A stretch of 64,000 nt of DNA from Augochlora pura (lineage: Eukaryota > Arthropoda > Insecta > Hymenoptera > Halictidae): positions 21,947,640 through 22,011,639 of the forward strand of contig NC_135781.1 of the NCBI RefSeq assembly GCF_028453695.1, given 5' to 3'. The notes under the pieces were generated by a model, which saw only the letters and a list, made by a program, of their open reading frames with translations, had not been told where the DNA came from and searched no databases. The translations under genes were made by a program, and so were the position numbers. Below, piece by piece: positions 38,501 through 46,770 of this stretch (within the stretch, counting starts at the first letter, position 1; each line of letters begins with the position of its first letter).

Positions 38501-39819
38501 GTAGTCTCCGATGTTACTAATATTATCGTATATAATAAATTGTAACGATGATCATGTAGGCTGTACTGTTTAAACGTTTGGGTGAAAAGGCTTATTCAAA
38601 TGTAGCCAGTAATTCGGTATTTAATAACTTATAGCATGTTATTAACAGACTGCGGATTTCCATTCAAAATAAACTCTGTTTGGGTTACTTAAGATTCAAG
38701 TACTATGCAGATAGACAATCAATTTTCTTAATCATTTTAACAGGTTGAAAATAATGCAACAGTATCTTAAAATTCTTGCAATGTTCTCACTACTACGATT
38801 TACCTACTTTTGTCATAAGTGCATAAAATCCGCAATCTGATTATTCCCTATCTACTAAACTGTTTAGCAATGAGTACATATCTACTTCTTGTTTCACTAA
38901 ATTACAAGCAGTCTCTGAACCCGACTTAAGCTGTGTCATTTTAGAATTATTGTATCAACGTTTAGCAGACGTGACAGCTAGTTTCGTCATAGATCGAAAT
39001 ATGCATCAAAATGATCCCCCGATTCTTAATTAAGCTGTCCGATACGCTTGAAAAACGTTGGGCAAATAATTCCAAGAAGACCCTGCTGGAAATATGTAAA
39101 ACGAGCTACGATATATTTAAAACAAAGTCAGATGTATCTCAGACAATTCAAGAGATGCATCAACGTGTCTTGCAACCCTTGATGAAGGTACAGTCGCAAC
39201 AGTCGCGGAACGTTGACAAAACAACTCGAAAGGCCACAACTGACACCCGAAATCGTTGACAGTAAAACGTGTAAACAAAGCACTTGTTTTTTCTACGACC
39301 CCCATGACGATGACACATAGACACCGAGAAGGCAAGAAAGAAAGAAAGAGAAAGAGAGGATTCAGTAACGAGGCAAGAGAATAGATAGAGAACCGGGCCA
39401 TAATATAATGACTTACTGTGCGCGGTAAAGGTCATGATGACGTCGCTCTGGTCGATGGCCCTGAGATCTTGACCGGTAAGGTCGAACTCGCTGACCCTCC
39501 GTTGCTCGCCGATTGGCTTCTCGTCTTCGTCCTCGCCGAGCGCGTTCTTGTATATGTCCAGGAGGAACTTGGGTGCCGACCTCTTGACCTGCGGCGGCCT
39601 ACCGGCGGTGTTCCTCGGCCGGTCCGGCAGCCCGAGAAGATTCAGTATCTCGTGCTCGACCTCCCGTTTCTCCCTCTGGCTGATCACCCTGTGTACGACC
39701 GTCTGGTCATATCCATTGTCGACGTAGAGGCCGCTCATCCTGTCCGCGGCGGCGGTGCTCGTCAGCCCGGCGAGGATCGTCCCGAGGATCAGCAGGGGCG
39801 CGAGACGGCGCGGCGACAT
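7310..39819 (-). CDS. gbb: glass bottom boat / BMP5-8 (60A)-like TGF-beta ligand, 5' partial
   Basis: Secreted BMP ligand precursor. The family acts through type I/II receptor kinases and Smads in growth, fat body and synapse signalling (established knowledge). Seen: three exons, 39417-39819, 16877-17063 and 7310-7464, all with GT-AG borders and matching phases (1, 2, 1). They give 248 codons plus one base. Residues 1-25 form a signal peptide (MSPRRLAPLLILG, then a hydrophobic stretch and TAAA). Next come the prodomain helix region (HEILNLLGLPDRP, then APKFLLDIYKNAL), RHERGKRLWFDVSEVPPGE, AELRLYRS, and VNTTVGKERWLTLNV followed by NKGLYLSVHPADRS. All match the BMP5-8/60A prodomain in order. 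The furin site and the seven-cysteine ligand domain are absent and must lie left of position 1. Upstream in-frame ATGs at 39867 and 39909 are possible, but the one at 39819 directly precedes the signal peptide. A related BMP paralogue is the main alternative. Confidence 0.85.
7672..7910 (+). repeat. Dispersed repeat B, copy 1
   Basis: About 235 bp similar throughout to 43482-43715. Shared blocks include AATCATAGTGGCGT, ATTAACTTAACT, CAATACACATGTTA and CTTGTTTC. It lies in gbb intron 2, about 210 bp from exon 3. Confidence 0.7.
8089..8252 (-). mobile_element. TIR element, complete copy
   Basis: Starts TAAATTGCAGATTTTATGCA and ends TTTTGCATAAAAGTCTACAG plus TCTG, about 164 bp. Confidence 0.65.
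8996..9090 (+). mobile_element. TIR element, left part
   Basis: GACTGCGGATCATTACGCAA tip with family-like internal sequence. Right end not found. Confidence 0.5.
10120..10220. repeat. Palindrome-repeat family C, copy 1
   Basis: AGTATACCCGTTACAACACA, then TGCTGCCATTTCTACATGAC, GAATATACTC and a GTTAACTGTT/ACTAGTTAA flank. Diverged version of the family built on GACGAGTATACTCGTC. Confidence 0.5.
10452..10596 (-). mobile_element. TIR element, near complete
   Basis: Degenerate start at TGTCATGCATAATTTTACGA. Clear end TTGTGTAAAGATCCACAGTC plus TA. Confidence 0.5.
11600..11700 (+). repeat. Degenerate tandem repeat, three units of about 35 bp
   Basis: CGTAAAAGAAGTATTTTAAA, GTGTAAAAGAGGTATTTGAA and GTGTAAAAGGAGTCTGTAAT head successive units separated by GATTAATACG / GGTTAATAAAGACG. 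Confidence 0.5.
12366..12401 (-). mobile_element. TIR element, end fragment (degenerate)
   Basis: TTTATTTCCCATAAAATTTA then CAATCTG resembles the family end. Confidence 0.35.
12783..12810 (+). promoter_or_regulatory. TATA + initiator-like pair inside gbb intron 2
   Basis: TATAAAAG at 12783-12790 is followed by TCAGTCG (insect initiator-like TCAGTY) at 12801-12807, at the edge of a GC-rich island. The spacing is shorter than the usual 30 bp, so this is a weak promoter candidate for an antisense or alternative transcript. Confidence 0.2.
12784..13640. other. GC-rich island in gbb intron 2
   Basis: About 850 bp much richer in G+C than the intron around it. Its core (13150-13350) is a GGA/GAA purine tract. 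Open frames here encode Arg/Glu-rich low-complexity peptides and are not supported as genes. Confidence 0.5.
14311..14402 (+). mobile_element. TIR element, shortened copy
   Basis: AGACGTAGATTTTTATTTAA at the left and ACGCATGAAATCTGCAATCT at the right. Most of the interior is lost. Confidence 0.4.
14930..15760. other. GC-rich island with internal duplication
   Basis: Island of intermediate GC. CAGGTAGAA...TACCTGGG occurs at about 15219-15240 and again at about 15477-15505, so an older internal duplication of about 260 bp is likely. No coding family recognised. Confidence 0.4.
15777..16116 (+). mobile_element. TIR element, composite of two ends
   Basis: Left tip GACTGCGGATCTTAGTGCAA. The right tip TTGCAGAAAAATCCGCAGTG is of the A-rich end type, so both outer ends are the same arm. 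This suggests two copies joined or nested. Confidence 0.5.
16877..17063 (-). CDS. gbb: gbb exon 2 (prodomain)
   Basis: 187-nt exon between a TAG acceptor (complement of 17064-17066) and a GTGAGT donor (complement of 16871-16876). With the single base carried from exon 1 it reads N-HHVPGVRHERGKRLWFDV, then SEVPPGEHIIGAELRLYRS, ending ITAYRVLRTEDG. The lengths and the order HERGKRLWFDV / AELRLY are the BMP5-8 prodomain signature. Confidence 0.85.
17395..17530. repeat. Palindrome-repeat family C, copy 2 (two units)
   Basis: Three GTATACTC words. ATGACGAGTATACTCGTCAT includes the perfect 16-bp palindrome at 17449-17464. TTGCCATTTCTTTATGAC and TTACCATTTCTTCATGAC repeat side by side. Confidence 0.6.
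17904..18057 (-). mobile_element. TIR element, complete copy
   Basis: Starts TAGACTACGGATTTTATGCA and ends TATTTTGCATGAAGATCATT plus AGTCA. Confidence 0.65.
18084..18240 (+). mobile_element. TIR element, complete copy, opposite to its neighbour
   Basis: Ends TGCATAAAATCCGCAATCTA, preceded by TTTTGCCATAAA. Internal TTAAAGATAATACATTGACG is intact. It lies 26 bp from the previous copy, in opposite orientation. Confidence 0.65.
18889..18928. repeat. Direct repeat of AGTATACTATATAGT
   Basis: The 15-mer occurs at 18890-18904 and 18912-18926 in AT-rich DNA. Confidence 0.6.
19587..19620 (-). mobile_element. TIR element, end fragment
   Basis: TTATAAAAAAGATCCACAGT plus CTG end, located at the border of a GC-rich island. 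Confidence 0.45.
19740..21340. other. 1.6-kb GC-rich island in gbb intron 1
   Basis: Largest GC-rich island in the intron. It includes (GA)n at 19924-20040 and 20786-20814 and many CpGs. The open frames are Ser/Leu- or Pro/Arg-rich, overlap in all frames and show no family match. Confidence 0.5.
19924..20040. repeat. (GA)n-rich microsatellite
   Basis: Interrupted GA repeats over about 115 bp within a GC-rich island. Confidence 0.8.
21741..21932 (-). mobile_element. TIR element, complete copy
   Basis: Starts TAGATTGCGGATTTTATGCA. The far end TTTTATTTTGCGTTTAGTAA is degraded. About 190 bp. Confidence 0.65.
22540..23170. other. GC-rich island in gbb intron 1
   Basis: GC- and CpG-rich, with repeated GGGCCCGTGGGCCC-like and CGCCGCGCCG words. 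It is sharply bounded by AT-rich DNA on both sides. No gene supported. Confidence 0.5.
24656..24815. repeat. AT-only palindromic stretch
   Basis: Alternating TATA/ATTA words with several self-complementary blocks (such as TTATATATAATTAAATTATA). Nearly no G or C for 150 bp. Confidence 0.7.
26287..26340 (-). repeat. Short dispersed repeat E, copy 1
   Basis: Reverse complement carries GTGGAGCCGGTTACTGTG (26305-26322 on the plus strand), identical over 18 bp to 35381-35398, with weaker similarity continuing for about 35 bp. Confidence 0.45.
28299..28474 (+). mobile_element. TIR element, complete copy
   Basis: Starts TAGATCGCGACCTTTATGCA and ends AAGTACATTAAATCCGCGGT, about 176 bp. Confidence 0.65.
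30950..31123 (+). mobile_element. TIR element, complete copy
   Basis: GGATTTTTATGCAAAATAAA at the left, TCATAAATGCACCAAATCCG plus TAGTCTA at the right. Internal AGATTAAAATTAATACATCG is conserved. Confidence 0.7.
31395..31580 (+). repeat. Three-unit degenerate tandem repeat
   Basis: Each unit has TTATTTCATAACTTTAATAA-like, TTGTTTTATAATTTTAATAA and TTGTTTTACAGTTTTAATAA heads, followed by an AGG-TC and GTGTTAC/GTATTAC segment. Confidence 0.55.
31668..31790 (+). mobile_element. TIR element, left part
   Basis: TAGACTGCGGATTTTTATAT tip. The interior resembles the copy at 1832. Confidence 0.55.
32503..32533. repeat. (CT)n microsatellite
   Basis: Uninterrupted TC dinucleotides, continuing into CT-rich DNA to about 32560. 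Confidence 0.9.
33330..33370 (-). mobile_element. TIR element, end fragment
   Basis: TTTTTATTTTGCATGAAGAT then CTGCAGTCTA. Confidence 0.6.
34935..35012. repeat. Palindrome-repeat family C, copy 3
   Basis: Perfect GACGAGTATACTCGTC at 34956-34971, flanked by inverted TTAACCAGTTA (34937) and TAACTGGTTAA (about 34997), so the whole unit is palindromic at two scales. Confidence 0.6.
35381..35435 (+). repeat. Short dispersed repeat E, copy 2
   Basis: GTGGAGCCGGTTACTGTG followed by CGACCAATTGCTGTGCTTTT, paralleling the copy at 26.3 kb. Confidence 0.45.
37556..37730 (+). repeat. Two-unit tandem repeat, 130-bp period
   Basis: GATCCTCTACAAGGTGAATC...GACGAC (to 37600) corresponds to GATCTTCTGCAAGGTGTGTT...GTCGAC (to 37730). 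Confidence 0.45.
38227..38435 (+). mobile_element. TIR element, complete copy
   Basis: TAGACTACGGTATTTTATGC at the left and GCCATAAATGCATAAAACCC plus GCTGCCTA at the right, 209 bp. Confidence 0.75.
38645..38839 (+). mobile_element. TIR element, complete copy
   Basis: CAGACTGCGGATTTCCATTC at the left and GTGCATAAAATCCGCAATCT at the right, about 195 bp. It is 210 bp from the preceding copy and in the same orientation. Confidence 0.75.
39417..39819 (-). CDS. gbb: gbb exon 1 (signal peptide and start of prodomain)
   Basis: Coding part of the first coding exon, 134 codons plus one base. It ends with ...DVIMTFTAH and a perfect GTAAGT donor (ACTTAC on the plus strand at 39411-39416). GC is far higher than in the neighbouring introns. 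It carries the signal peptide and the KFLLDIYKNAL prodomain helix. The acidic stretch EDEDEKP follows. An untranslated leader probably extends into the GC-rich, CGT-repeat-bearing DNA above 39820. Confidence 0.85.
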
Positions 39820-39955
39820 CTCGCCGCGTCTTTCCGCTCGCTCGCGACACGGGCCGGAAGCCACCATTCTGTCTCCCGCCGCTTCCACCACCACCTCCAC
39901 CAACACCACCTCCCCCTACGCCACCGCCTCCTCCTCCTCCTACGTCGGGGCTCGC

Positions 39956-39988
39956 ACGACGACGACGTCGTCGTCGTCGTCGTCGTTC
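39956..39988. repeat. (GAC)n/(GTC)n palindromic trinucleotide repeat
   Basis: ACGACGACGAC followed directly by GTCGTCGTCGT forms a 22-bp perfect palindrome within a longer GTC run, 137 bp upstream of the chosen gbb ATG and probably in its leader. Confidence 0.7.
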
Positions 39989-40105
39989 CTATCGAGCCAC
40001 CAACGTGGACGCCGAGCGGGACCGCCGCCTCGGCGATCGAGCCGCGATCGAGCCGCGACGGATCGATCTCGCGTGATCGACCCACTCGATCCCACCTCGA
40101 CCTAC

Positions 40106-40478
40106 ACCGCACAAATTTCAAACACCACCGTCGGCTTCCACCTTTCTCTATCCTATTTTCGATCCTCCTTTTGCCGATCGGTATTGGCCCCCACTTATCG
40201 GAGATCGACGGGATCGCTACGGTCCGCGCATCCGTGGATCGATGATGCTTGTCCCCGGCCCGACTCGTCCGTTGGCTCTACCTAACACCGCACAAATTTC
40301 AAACACCACCGTCGCCGTCGTCGTCGTCCGACTCTCTCGATCCTCCTCTTACCGATCGCGCGTACACGTACGCGTATCGCCTCCACTTCTCGGGGATCGA
40401 TATATGGTCCACGCATCCGCGGATCGATACGACGATGATGCTCGTCCACGCACTCGACAACAAGTCGTCTGTTGGTTC
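40106..40478 (+). repeat. 181-bp tandem duplication in the gbb 5' flank
   Basis: ACCGCACAAATTTCAAACAC plus CACCGTCG occurs at 40106 and 40287. Downstream blocks correspond in order (CGATCCTCCT, GCCGATCG/ACCGATCG, CACTTATCGGAGATCGA / CACTTCTCGGGGATCGA, GCATCCGTGGATCGAT / GCATCCGCGGATCGAT, CGTCCGTTGG / CGTCTGTTGG). Two diverged units of about 181-190 bp. Confidence 0.8.
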
Positions 40479-40954
40479 GGTGTCCATCCACCGGTCACCT
40501 TCGACCTTTTCTATATGTATACCTTTTTTTTTTCGTTAGTTTCGCGCAGCTCACAACACTCGCGCGCGCGCATTCCCCGGACACGACCGATCCGATATCA
40601 CGGCCACTTCGATCGCGATCCCATGGCTCTCAATGACTCGGACGGACACACATTGCGCGCACTTTCGTCTCGCTGCGATTTAAAGCGATGCACGCCGCGC
40701 ACGTTCACCAACCGCGATCACGGGTGACTCTCGAGACCGTCTCGGCGAGTACCGGTGACCACTGCCGCCGACTCCCGTGATGCCAGTGCCAGTCTGTTTG
40801 TCTGGCCCGTGCCGTGCACCTCCTCGTCGTCGCTGCTCCTCCGTGAGGCCTCACCACCGCCTCCCAGGGCCGTACCGCTCCTCCGATAGAGCCACGCCTC
40901 GCTTTGCCTTCCTTTGCCTTTACCTCTTGACTCTCGCGCGTTCCCTCGTTTCGC

Positions 40955-41103
40955 TCGCCTCGTCTCGCCGCGCCTCGCCTCGCCTCGCCTCGCCTTGCTT
41001 CTCTGTTCCGTTCTCGTCTTACCTCGCCTCGTCTCGTCTCGTCTCGTCTCACCTCTCATCGCCTCTCGCATCGTTTTGCCTTTGCCTTTGCCTTGCCTTG
41101 CCA
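40955..41103. repeat. Pentanucleotide microsatellites (CTCGC/CTCGT, TTGCC)
   Basis: Runs of CGCCT and CTCGT units at 40966-41050, followed by TTTGCC/TTGCC units up to 41103. Low-complexity open frames over it are not genes. Confidence 0.7.
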
Positions 41104-43481
41104 CGCCGGTAGCCACGCGTACATACTGATCCTCTCTTCTCCCGTCTTCCTTTCATACACCTTTTCCCTTCCCTTCTCTGGCTCTTCGTTACACGCAACC
41201 CTCTTCTGTCACACCAACCTATTTCAATCTTTCGTTAAGACTGGCCTTGGGCCGAGGTGCTCTCGTGATCCCAGAACGATCGCCGCCTCTGGATTCGATC
41301 TGGAGCCGATCCGCTCAGAAAAGATGACGGATATTGGTTTTTCATGGAAACAATCATACCGAAACCATCTCACTTGAGAAATCGATCGTGCCTATTTGTT
41401 TCAAAGCTTCCTATTCAATATCGTTAATACCATTCTCTCGATTTCTTCTATAATTCCTTTACTTCGTTCGATCTTTCTGCCATGACTATTGCACGCAATG
41501 ATCCTAAACTCATATCTTGTTGTTGTACTTATTCTTATCATTACCATTCATTATCGTTCTTATTAGTGTTATTAGGCACTCTTACTAATGTGCTTACTAT
41601 AACTTCACTTTCTATAATAAAGTGTCTATCTCATTGACTCGATAAACATTATTGCTATTATTTCACAATTATATCGGTCTGTTATTCATAGTCTCACTTT
41701 CCGGGGTGCTAAAGTAATGAGTTTAGAAGATGCAAGAACTGACACCATTAATTGCTACACTTTTCGTTCTAATATCGAAAATCACGACAGGGCCGACTTA
41801 CCATCCCTTTCTCTAGCGATATTAAAACAATATTGCGCGTACGTTATATTGTTATACATAGAAGTCCAAAAATTCTGGCAATGAAGTGAAACACAGCTTT
41901 GCCATCAGCAGCAAGAGCTTACTGTTCAATAGAGCACTTTTTAATCTTTCAAAGTTTAATCCTCGATGTGACAGCGAAACGAATGAATTAGTAACTTGTT
42001 TCTTCAAGTATTTAAAACTCTGGCACTAACTCATTTCTTTAACTGTTCAATTTCTTGATCGGCACTCCTTTATCACTAATAAATTCCTGGACAAGAAAGA
42101 ATTCTATAATTATTGCTTGCCAAACTTTGCTTCAATGCTTAAATATTCTTTATAGAAGAGTGCATAGAATATCTTCGAAATAAATTAGAAAACATGTCGA
42201 TATTTTTAAATAACTTTGTTCCCAAAAATTAACCATTGTCTTTAGATTGGTCCAATAGCTGTATACGTAAGGAAAAATTATTTAAGCTGATAAACGGACA
42301 AGACTTTTCTCGTCATGGAGATTTTAAAATGTATATGTGGAATGCATTACATTTCACGTCGTTCTAACCCATTAATACCCAGTGAGAACGTATGGTAACG
42401 CATCGAATTTAGACAAATCAGTTTCAAACGTTGCTACAACGTTTTCTCTATCTAGTATACTACTCAGAGTGTCGGAATATATTTTAAAAAAACTGTGTAA
42501 CAAGTATACATGTATATTTAACATCCGCGATATAATTATTTCACTTTTTGTAATTAATTATCCTGTACATTAAAGATATTTGACTTATATATTTTCTAAA
42601 TATGTCATCAAACATTTTGTTGAAATAAATAATCGTTAAGTGCCCAGCGAATTTTCTGTTATCAGTTGAAGTATGATAATATAACTTTCTCACTGCAGTG
42701 AAGAAAATTCTCATTGTCGAACGTGTTACAAGTTAATTCCCTGGTTGACAGGTTTAAAATCACATCTGGTCGCATCGCGAACGCATGGGATCGATAATCG
42801 AAATCGTGGATTTCGATCCCCCGATGTAGCATGTCTAACTCGGTCGGTACAGCATTCCATGAAAGAGAACAATATTATTAGCGATGGAGGGCCGTGATAC
42901 GGTGAGCCGCGAAAATGAAGGATAGCTTCGTATACTTCCATGCAGAGTGAAACGGTACGCTCACGATTAGATTGTTCGACAAGTGTGCAATGTGTTGCGT
43001 ATACACGCCGCTTGTACGCCTATTGCGGCATTCGCGGAATGTTGCATGTAACACCGCGTGTTCGCAAGGTTTCGAAGAAGTTCGCGAACGTGTATCACAA
43101 TGTAACCGTCACCTTACGTAATAGAAAGCACGCTGCACATCGTTCGGATACGGGAACGGCTCGAACTCGGAATTCAATTTGCATCCACGTTCGCGGTGCA
43201 AAATTTTCGCTCGATACCGGCGAAGACACGTTCCGCTTGCAAATCTCCGTTTGTTCTTCCTGCTATTCGTATGCTGCGGCCGGCGAGAGTATTCGTGCAT
43301 TTAGAGTGGCTGACGAACATTACCAATTCAAAATTCTGTCTTCCTAAATTCCTCTTTCTTATCGAGGTTAATTGACTCGTTAATTTGCCTGGAATTTTGT
43401 GGCGGTGAATCGCTCTGCTTCACTTTTTATCCAGATATTGCGACAGAATTATATTTTAGATGCTAGAATTTTTATATATGC

Positions 43482-43715
43482 GAATGAATTAAAATCATAG
43501 TGGCGTAAGTCACGGTTTCGAAAATTTTCATTTATGGCTTAAAATGTAATCTATCTGCGATAAAATATTAAAAAGACGAGTTAAATTAATTATAATATCA
43601 CTGTGAATTAACTTAACTATAAGCTGTCTTAACAATAAAATTGACCAGTAGACCAATACACATGTTAGAAAATAATGACACTCCTTGTTTCCAAAACTGA
43701 GGAAATCGTGACTTG
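43482..43715 (+). repeat. Dispersed repeat B, copy 2
   Basis: Direct-orientation partner of 7672-7910, 36 kb away. Interspersed changes and small indels indicate an old dispersed family, not a recent duplication. Confidence 0.7.
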
Positions 43716-44230
43716 GACCACCATTTTCTTCGACCCGTCCTATGTTAGTATAATTTTTGGATTTCTCATGAAATCTCTGTTAATATTGGTGTTCAACACT
43801 AGAACTAATGAATGAACTTTTATATTGAAAAACAGAATGACGTGAATTATAATAGCATAAATAACTTGCCATTGTCACAAAATAATATACATTAGTCTGA
43901 TTTAGGGGTCGGTAATTCTAGTACTGAGCAGATAACTCTTTCGATCTGTGATTACTATTATTAACAAAACATGGAATCGAACTATCAATTTGACTTCAAT
44001 CGGGATGGTGGTAAAAAATAAGTACATGAATTCATAAGTAAAATTAGGTAAAAGATTTAGAAAATAGGATTTACCAACGTGCAGCTTAAAAACATTTTTA
44101 TTCAAATCGAAGTACTATAGTTTAAAAGAAAGCGGTGTTTATTGCAACACAAATTCCTCTACCGCGCCAAAAATTTTGTAACACCGTTTTCATATAACAC
44201 GATTTCTCGTACAACACCAAAATAATGTAA

Positions 44231-44431
44231 TAGATTGCAAATTCTTATGCAAATTAAAAATGTTCTGCCAGAATTATAATAAATAGAGGTAACATAAAAA
44301 CTTATCTCATATTCTAATAATTTGTACACGGTGAAAATGATATAACGGTACGTTGAGATTCTCGTAATGCGTTCACTGTTTCATATCTCGCTTACTCGTG
44401 TTTGTTACAAATTTATAAAACTCGCAGTCTA
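44231..44431 (+). mobile_element. TIR element, complete copy
   Basis: TAGATTGCAAATTCTTATGC at the left and ATTTATAAAACTCGCAGTCT plus A at the right, 201 bp. Flanking TA on both sides. Confidence 0.75.
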
Positions 44432-45408
44432 GTAATAGATAAGTGCATAATAATATATGCAATAAAGTATATAAAAACGAACAGTTAATTACATCCGCGC
44501 GGAAACGTTAGAGCATAACTTTGAACGATTCAGGCAATGATTAACGATCAACGCGATACAAAAGTGTTTCTCCGATTTGCCTAACTAATTATAATTACAT
44601 AACGAGTTTGTTAAACGATTTCTCGCATGACAATATTCTGCGTGTCTCAAGAGGAAAATTTTCGTGTAACGCAATTGCCTATAACACGAATTCGTAGAAT
44701 GTAACGCTTTATTACATTATACCGTAGTTCGTGTATATTATTTTAGGAAAATCGGAATGTTTCCTCTTACCGATACAACAATTGATCGTCCATACCGTCT
44801 AAACGGCAAAAACTCGCAAGAAATTTCTGAAGGACGCAGAAAAGCAGCGGAAGAAATGAAAGTGATGGGAGGAAGCGATTCGGAGGAATGTTTCGAGTAA
44901 GGGGCCAGTCCACCGAATTTTCGAAAGCATTTGCACGGCCCTGGGTCATAGAGATAGGACCGCCCCTGCCGAAGAAGTAGGCGGCGTTCACCAGCCCTGA
45001 TCGTTGGTGTTACACGGCTCTCTAACATCGTGCCGGAGGCCAGGGTTAACGAAGAAATACTGTGCGATGGCGGCCGACCGAACCTGGAAATTCCTCCAGT
45101 TTTTCAACCCCTGGGATCTTTATCAGCCATTCCGACCAGCTATGCGGAATTCCACGCGATAACCGTGCCGGCGCAGCTCCATCGAGAAAACTGTCCTCCG
45201 TTTCCGGTGCGGCCTCGAGAACGCAGAGTTCGGCCTGAAAAATTCATTTTCCGAGATTTGTCTTCGCAAAGTAATCGACACGCTGTGGATTTCAATTTTC
45301 ATCAGTCGTTTTGCCAAAATTCAAATTAAGATAATTCTAATTCAATTAATATTAAATCTACCGAGCACTAAAACCGACTTACGTGCAATACCTTGGAAGA
45401 ATTATAAC

Positions 45409-45609
45409 TAGACAGCGGCTCTTTATGCAGAATGAAAATCATCTGCATCGTTTTTATGAAACATATATGAAATAAAAATATATTTTTACCTTGAATAGTC
45501 TGTATAATTTGGAAATAATAACAATATTCTCAAATTCCTCTCATGTCTTCACTTTTCTGTGCTCTTCTTGTCTCGTTTTGCGTGAATGCATAAAGATCCG
45601 CAGTCCGAT
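45409..45609 (+). mobile_element. TIR element, complete copy
   Basis: TAGACAGCGGCTCTTTATGC at the left and GAATGCATAAAGATCCGCAG plus TCC at the right, 201 bp. Confidence 0.75.
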
Positions 45610-45934
45610 AACGAAGATGCTGCGGATTTTCAAACAAATTGTAAAATATAACCAATTATTTATATTGTTACAAATTGATAGTATTCTTATTTTATTTGTA
45701 CGAGATGATGTCCTTCTAGTACTTTTATAACTGAACAGAACAAGCATTGTAATTCCGATGAATCACGTTAAAAGGATAGTTATTAACTTTTTAAAGCTAC
45801 TGTTAATAATCGATTACACGAGATTTATACACACATGCCACAGTCTACTTGCGTTTCATGTTCAATCTTCATTGAGGAACTCAAATAAATTCGATGCTAT
45901 AATTGTTAGAAAAACGCTGAATTACGTATACAAT

Positions 45935-46112
45935 TGCAATGTAAAATTGTCTGCATCAATTGGAAAGAAACTAAATAACAAATAAATTTTTTCGTCAATC
46001 ATTGTAATATATTCAAAATAATTCTTTAAGATTTTTCAGTTTTTCTAATCTTTCCACTATTTTCAATTTCAACTACCTATTTTGCTATAAATGTATTATA
46101 ATTCGCAATCCC
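45935..46112 (+). mobile_element. TIR element, lacking the left tip
   Basis: Begins in the conserved AAAATTGTCTGCATCAATTG segment and ends TGTATTATAATTCGCAATCC. Confidence 0.6.
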
Positions 46113-46380
46113 ATTATTATAAAATAGTCAATCAAGAGATGACGATGGTTCAACCTCATACTAAAATAAAGACCGATCTTGTCATCCGCGATATTTTTGA
46201 ATGGAAATCTTCACGATTTCATTGTTTATTTCATTTCCTCGTCGATGATTCACGAACGGTGTTCGAGCGCTCTAAATCACCGCGTAAACATTGTAAATAA
46301 CCCATCGGACGTAAATGTCAAAAATTACCGAAGCCTTTACCCAATTTACAACCGATGACATCACCGCAGACGTATTTGAT

Positions 46381-46450
46381 GTCTATGTCGGTGGCTAGGT
46401 CAAACTTGACCGAAGAGTCGAATGTTTATGTCATTGGCTAAATCAAATTT
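46381..46450 (+). repeat. Two-unit tandem repeat, 43-bp period
   Basis: GTCTATGTCGGTGGCTAGGT and GTTTATGTCATTGGCTAAAT head the two units. Most differences are transitions. Confidence 0.5.
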
Positions 46451-46734
46451 AAAAACATTCGACGCTTCGATCAAGTTTCCCCTAGCCTCCGACATTCACA
46501 AACACAGACGTGAATTATTAAATGACGTAAATCAGATTTGGGTATTTTCGTCACTGTGCAGGTCACGCATCTACCTCGATTATCATCTATTAATAGTGCT
46601 GTCTATATCGGGAAACAATTTATATTATAGTATACTATGTTTTATAATATTATAAGCTATAAAAATTGATGTCTCTCATGAATAACAATCGTGTACTTCC
46701 AATATTACTTCCCTCATTAATAATATCTGAGCTA

Positions 46735-46770
46735 ACTGAATTTTTATTTAGCATAAAAATTTGCAGTGAA
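46735..46770 (-). mobile_element. TIR element, end fragment
   Basis: TTTTTATTTAGCATAAAAAT then TTGCAGTGA. Confidence 0.5.

Larger units (their letters stand above)
17064..39416. other. gbb intron 1 (22.4 kb)
   Basis: Very long first intron, as is common for developmental signalling genes. It holds about ten copies of the short inverted-repeat element, two copies of the palindrome family, AT-palindromic DNA (24656-24815), a three-unit tandem repeat (31395-31580), (GA)n and (CT)n microsatellites, and GC-rich islands at 19740-21340, 22540-23170, 24990-25700, 30200-30700, 32050-32850, 34040-34720 and 36490-37020. No nested gene could be supported. The islands are the natural places to look for enhancers, but this is inference. 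Confidence 0.6.

Noticed and set aside
39418..40245. 275-codon open frame on the plus strand
   Set aside because: It is antisense to gbb exon 1 and its GC-rich leader. The peptide is Arg/His/Pro-rich low complexity and the minus-strand reading has a signal peptide and BMP prodomain motifs.
40705..41116. 110-130-codon Arg/Glu/Gly-rich frames on the minus strand
   Set aside because: Produced by pentanucleotide repeats (GCGAG-type). No family similarity.
42940..43347. 135-codon open frame on the plus strand
   Set aside because: Moderate GC patch, mixed composition, no recognised domain and no splice-compatible partners.
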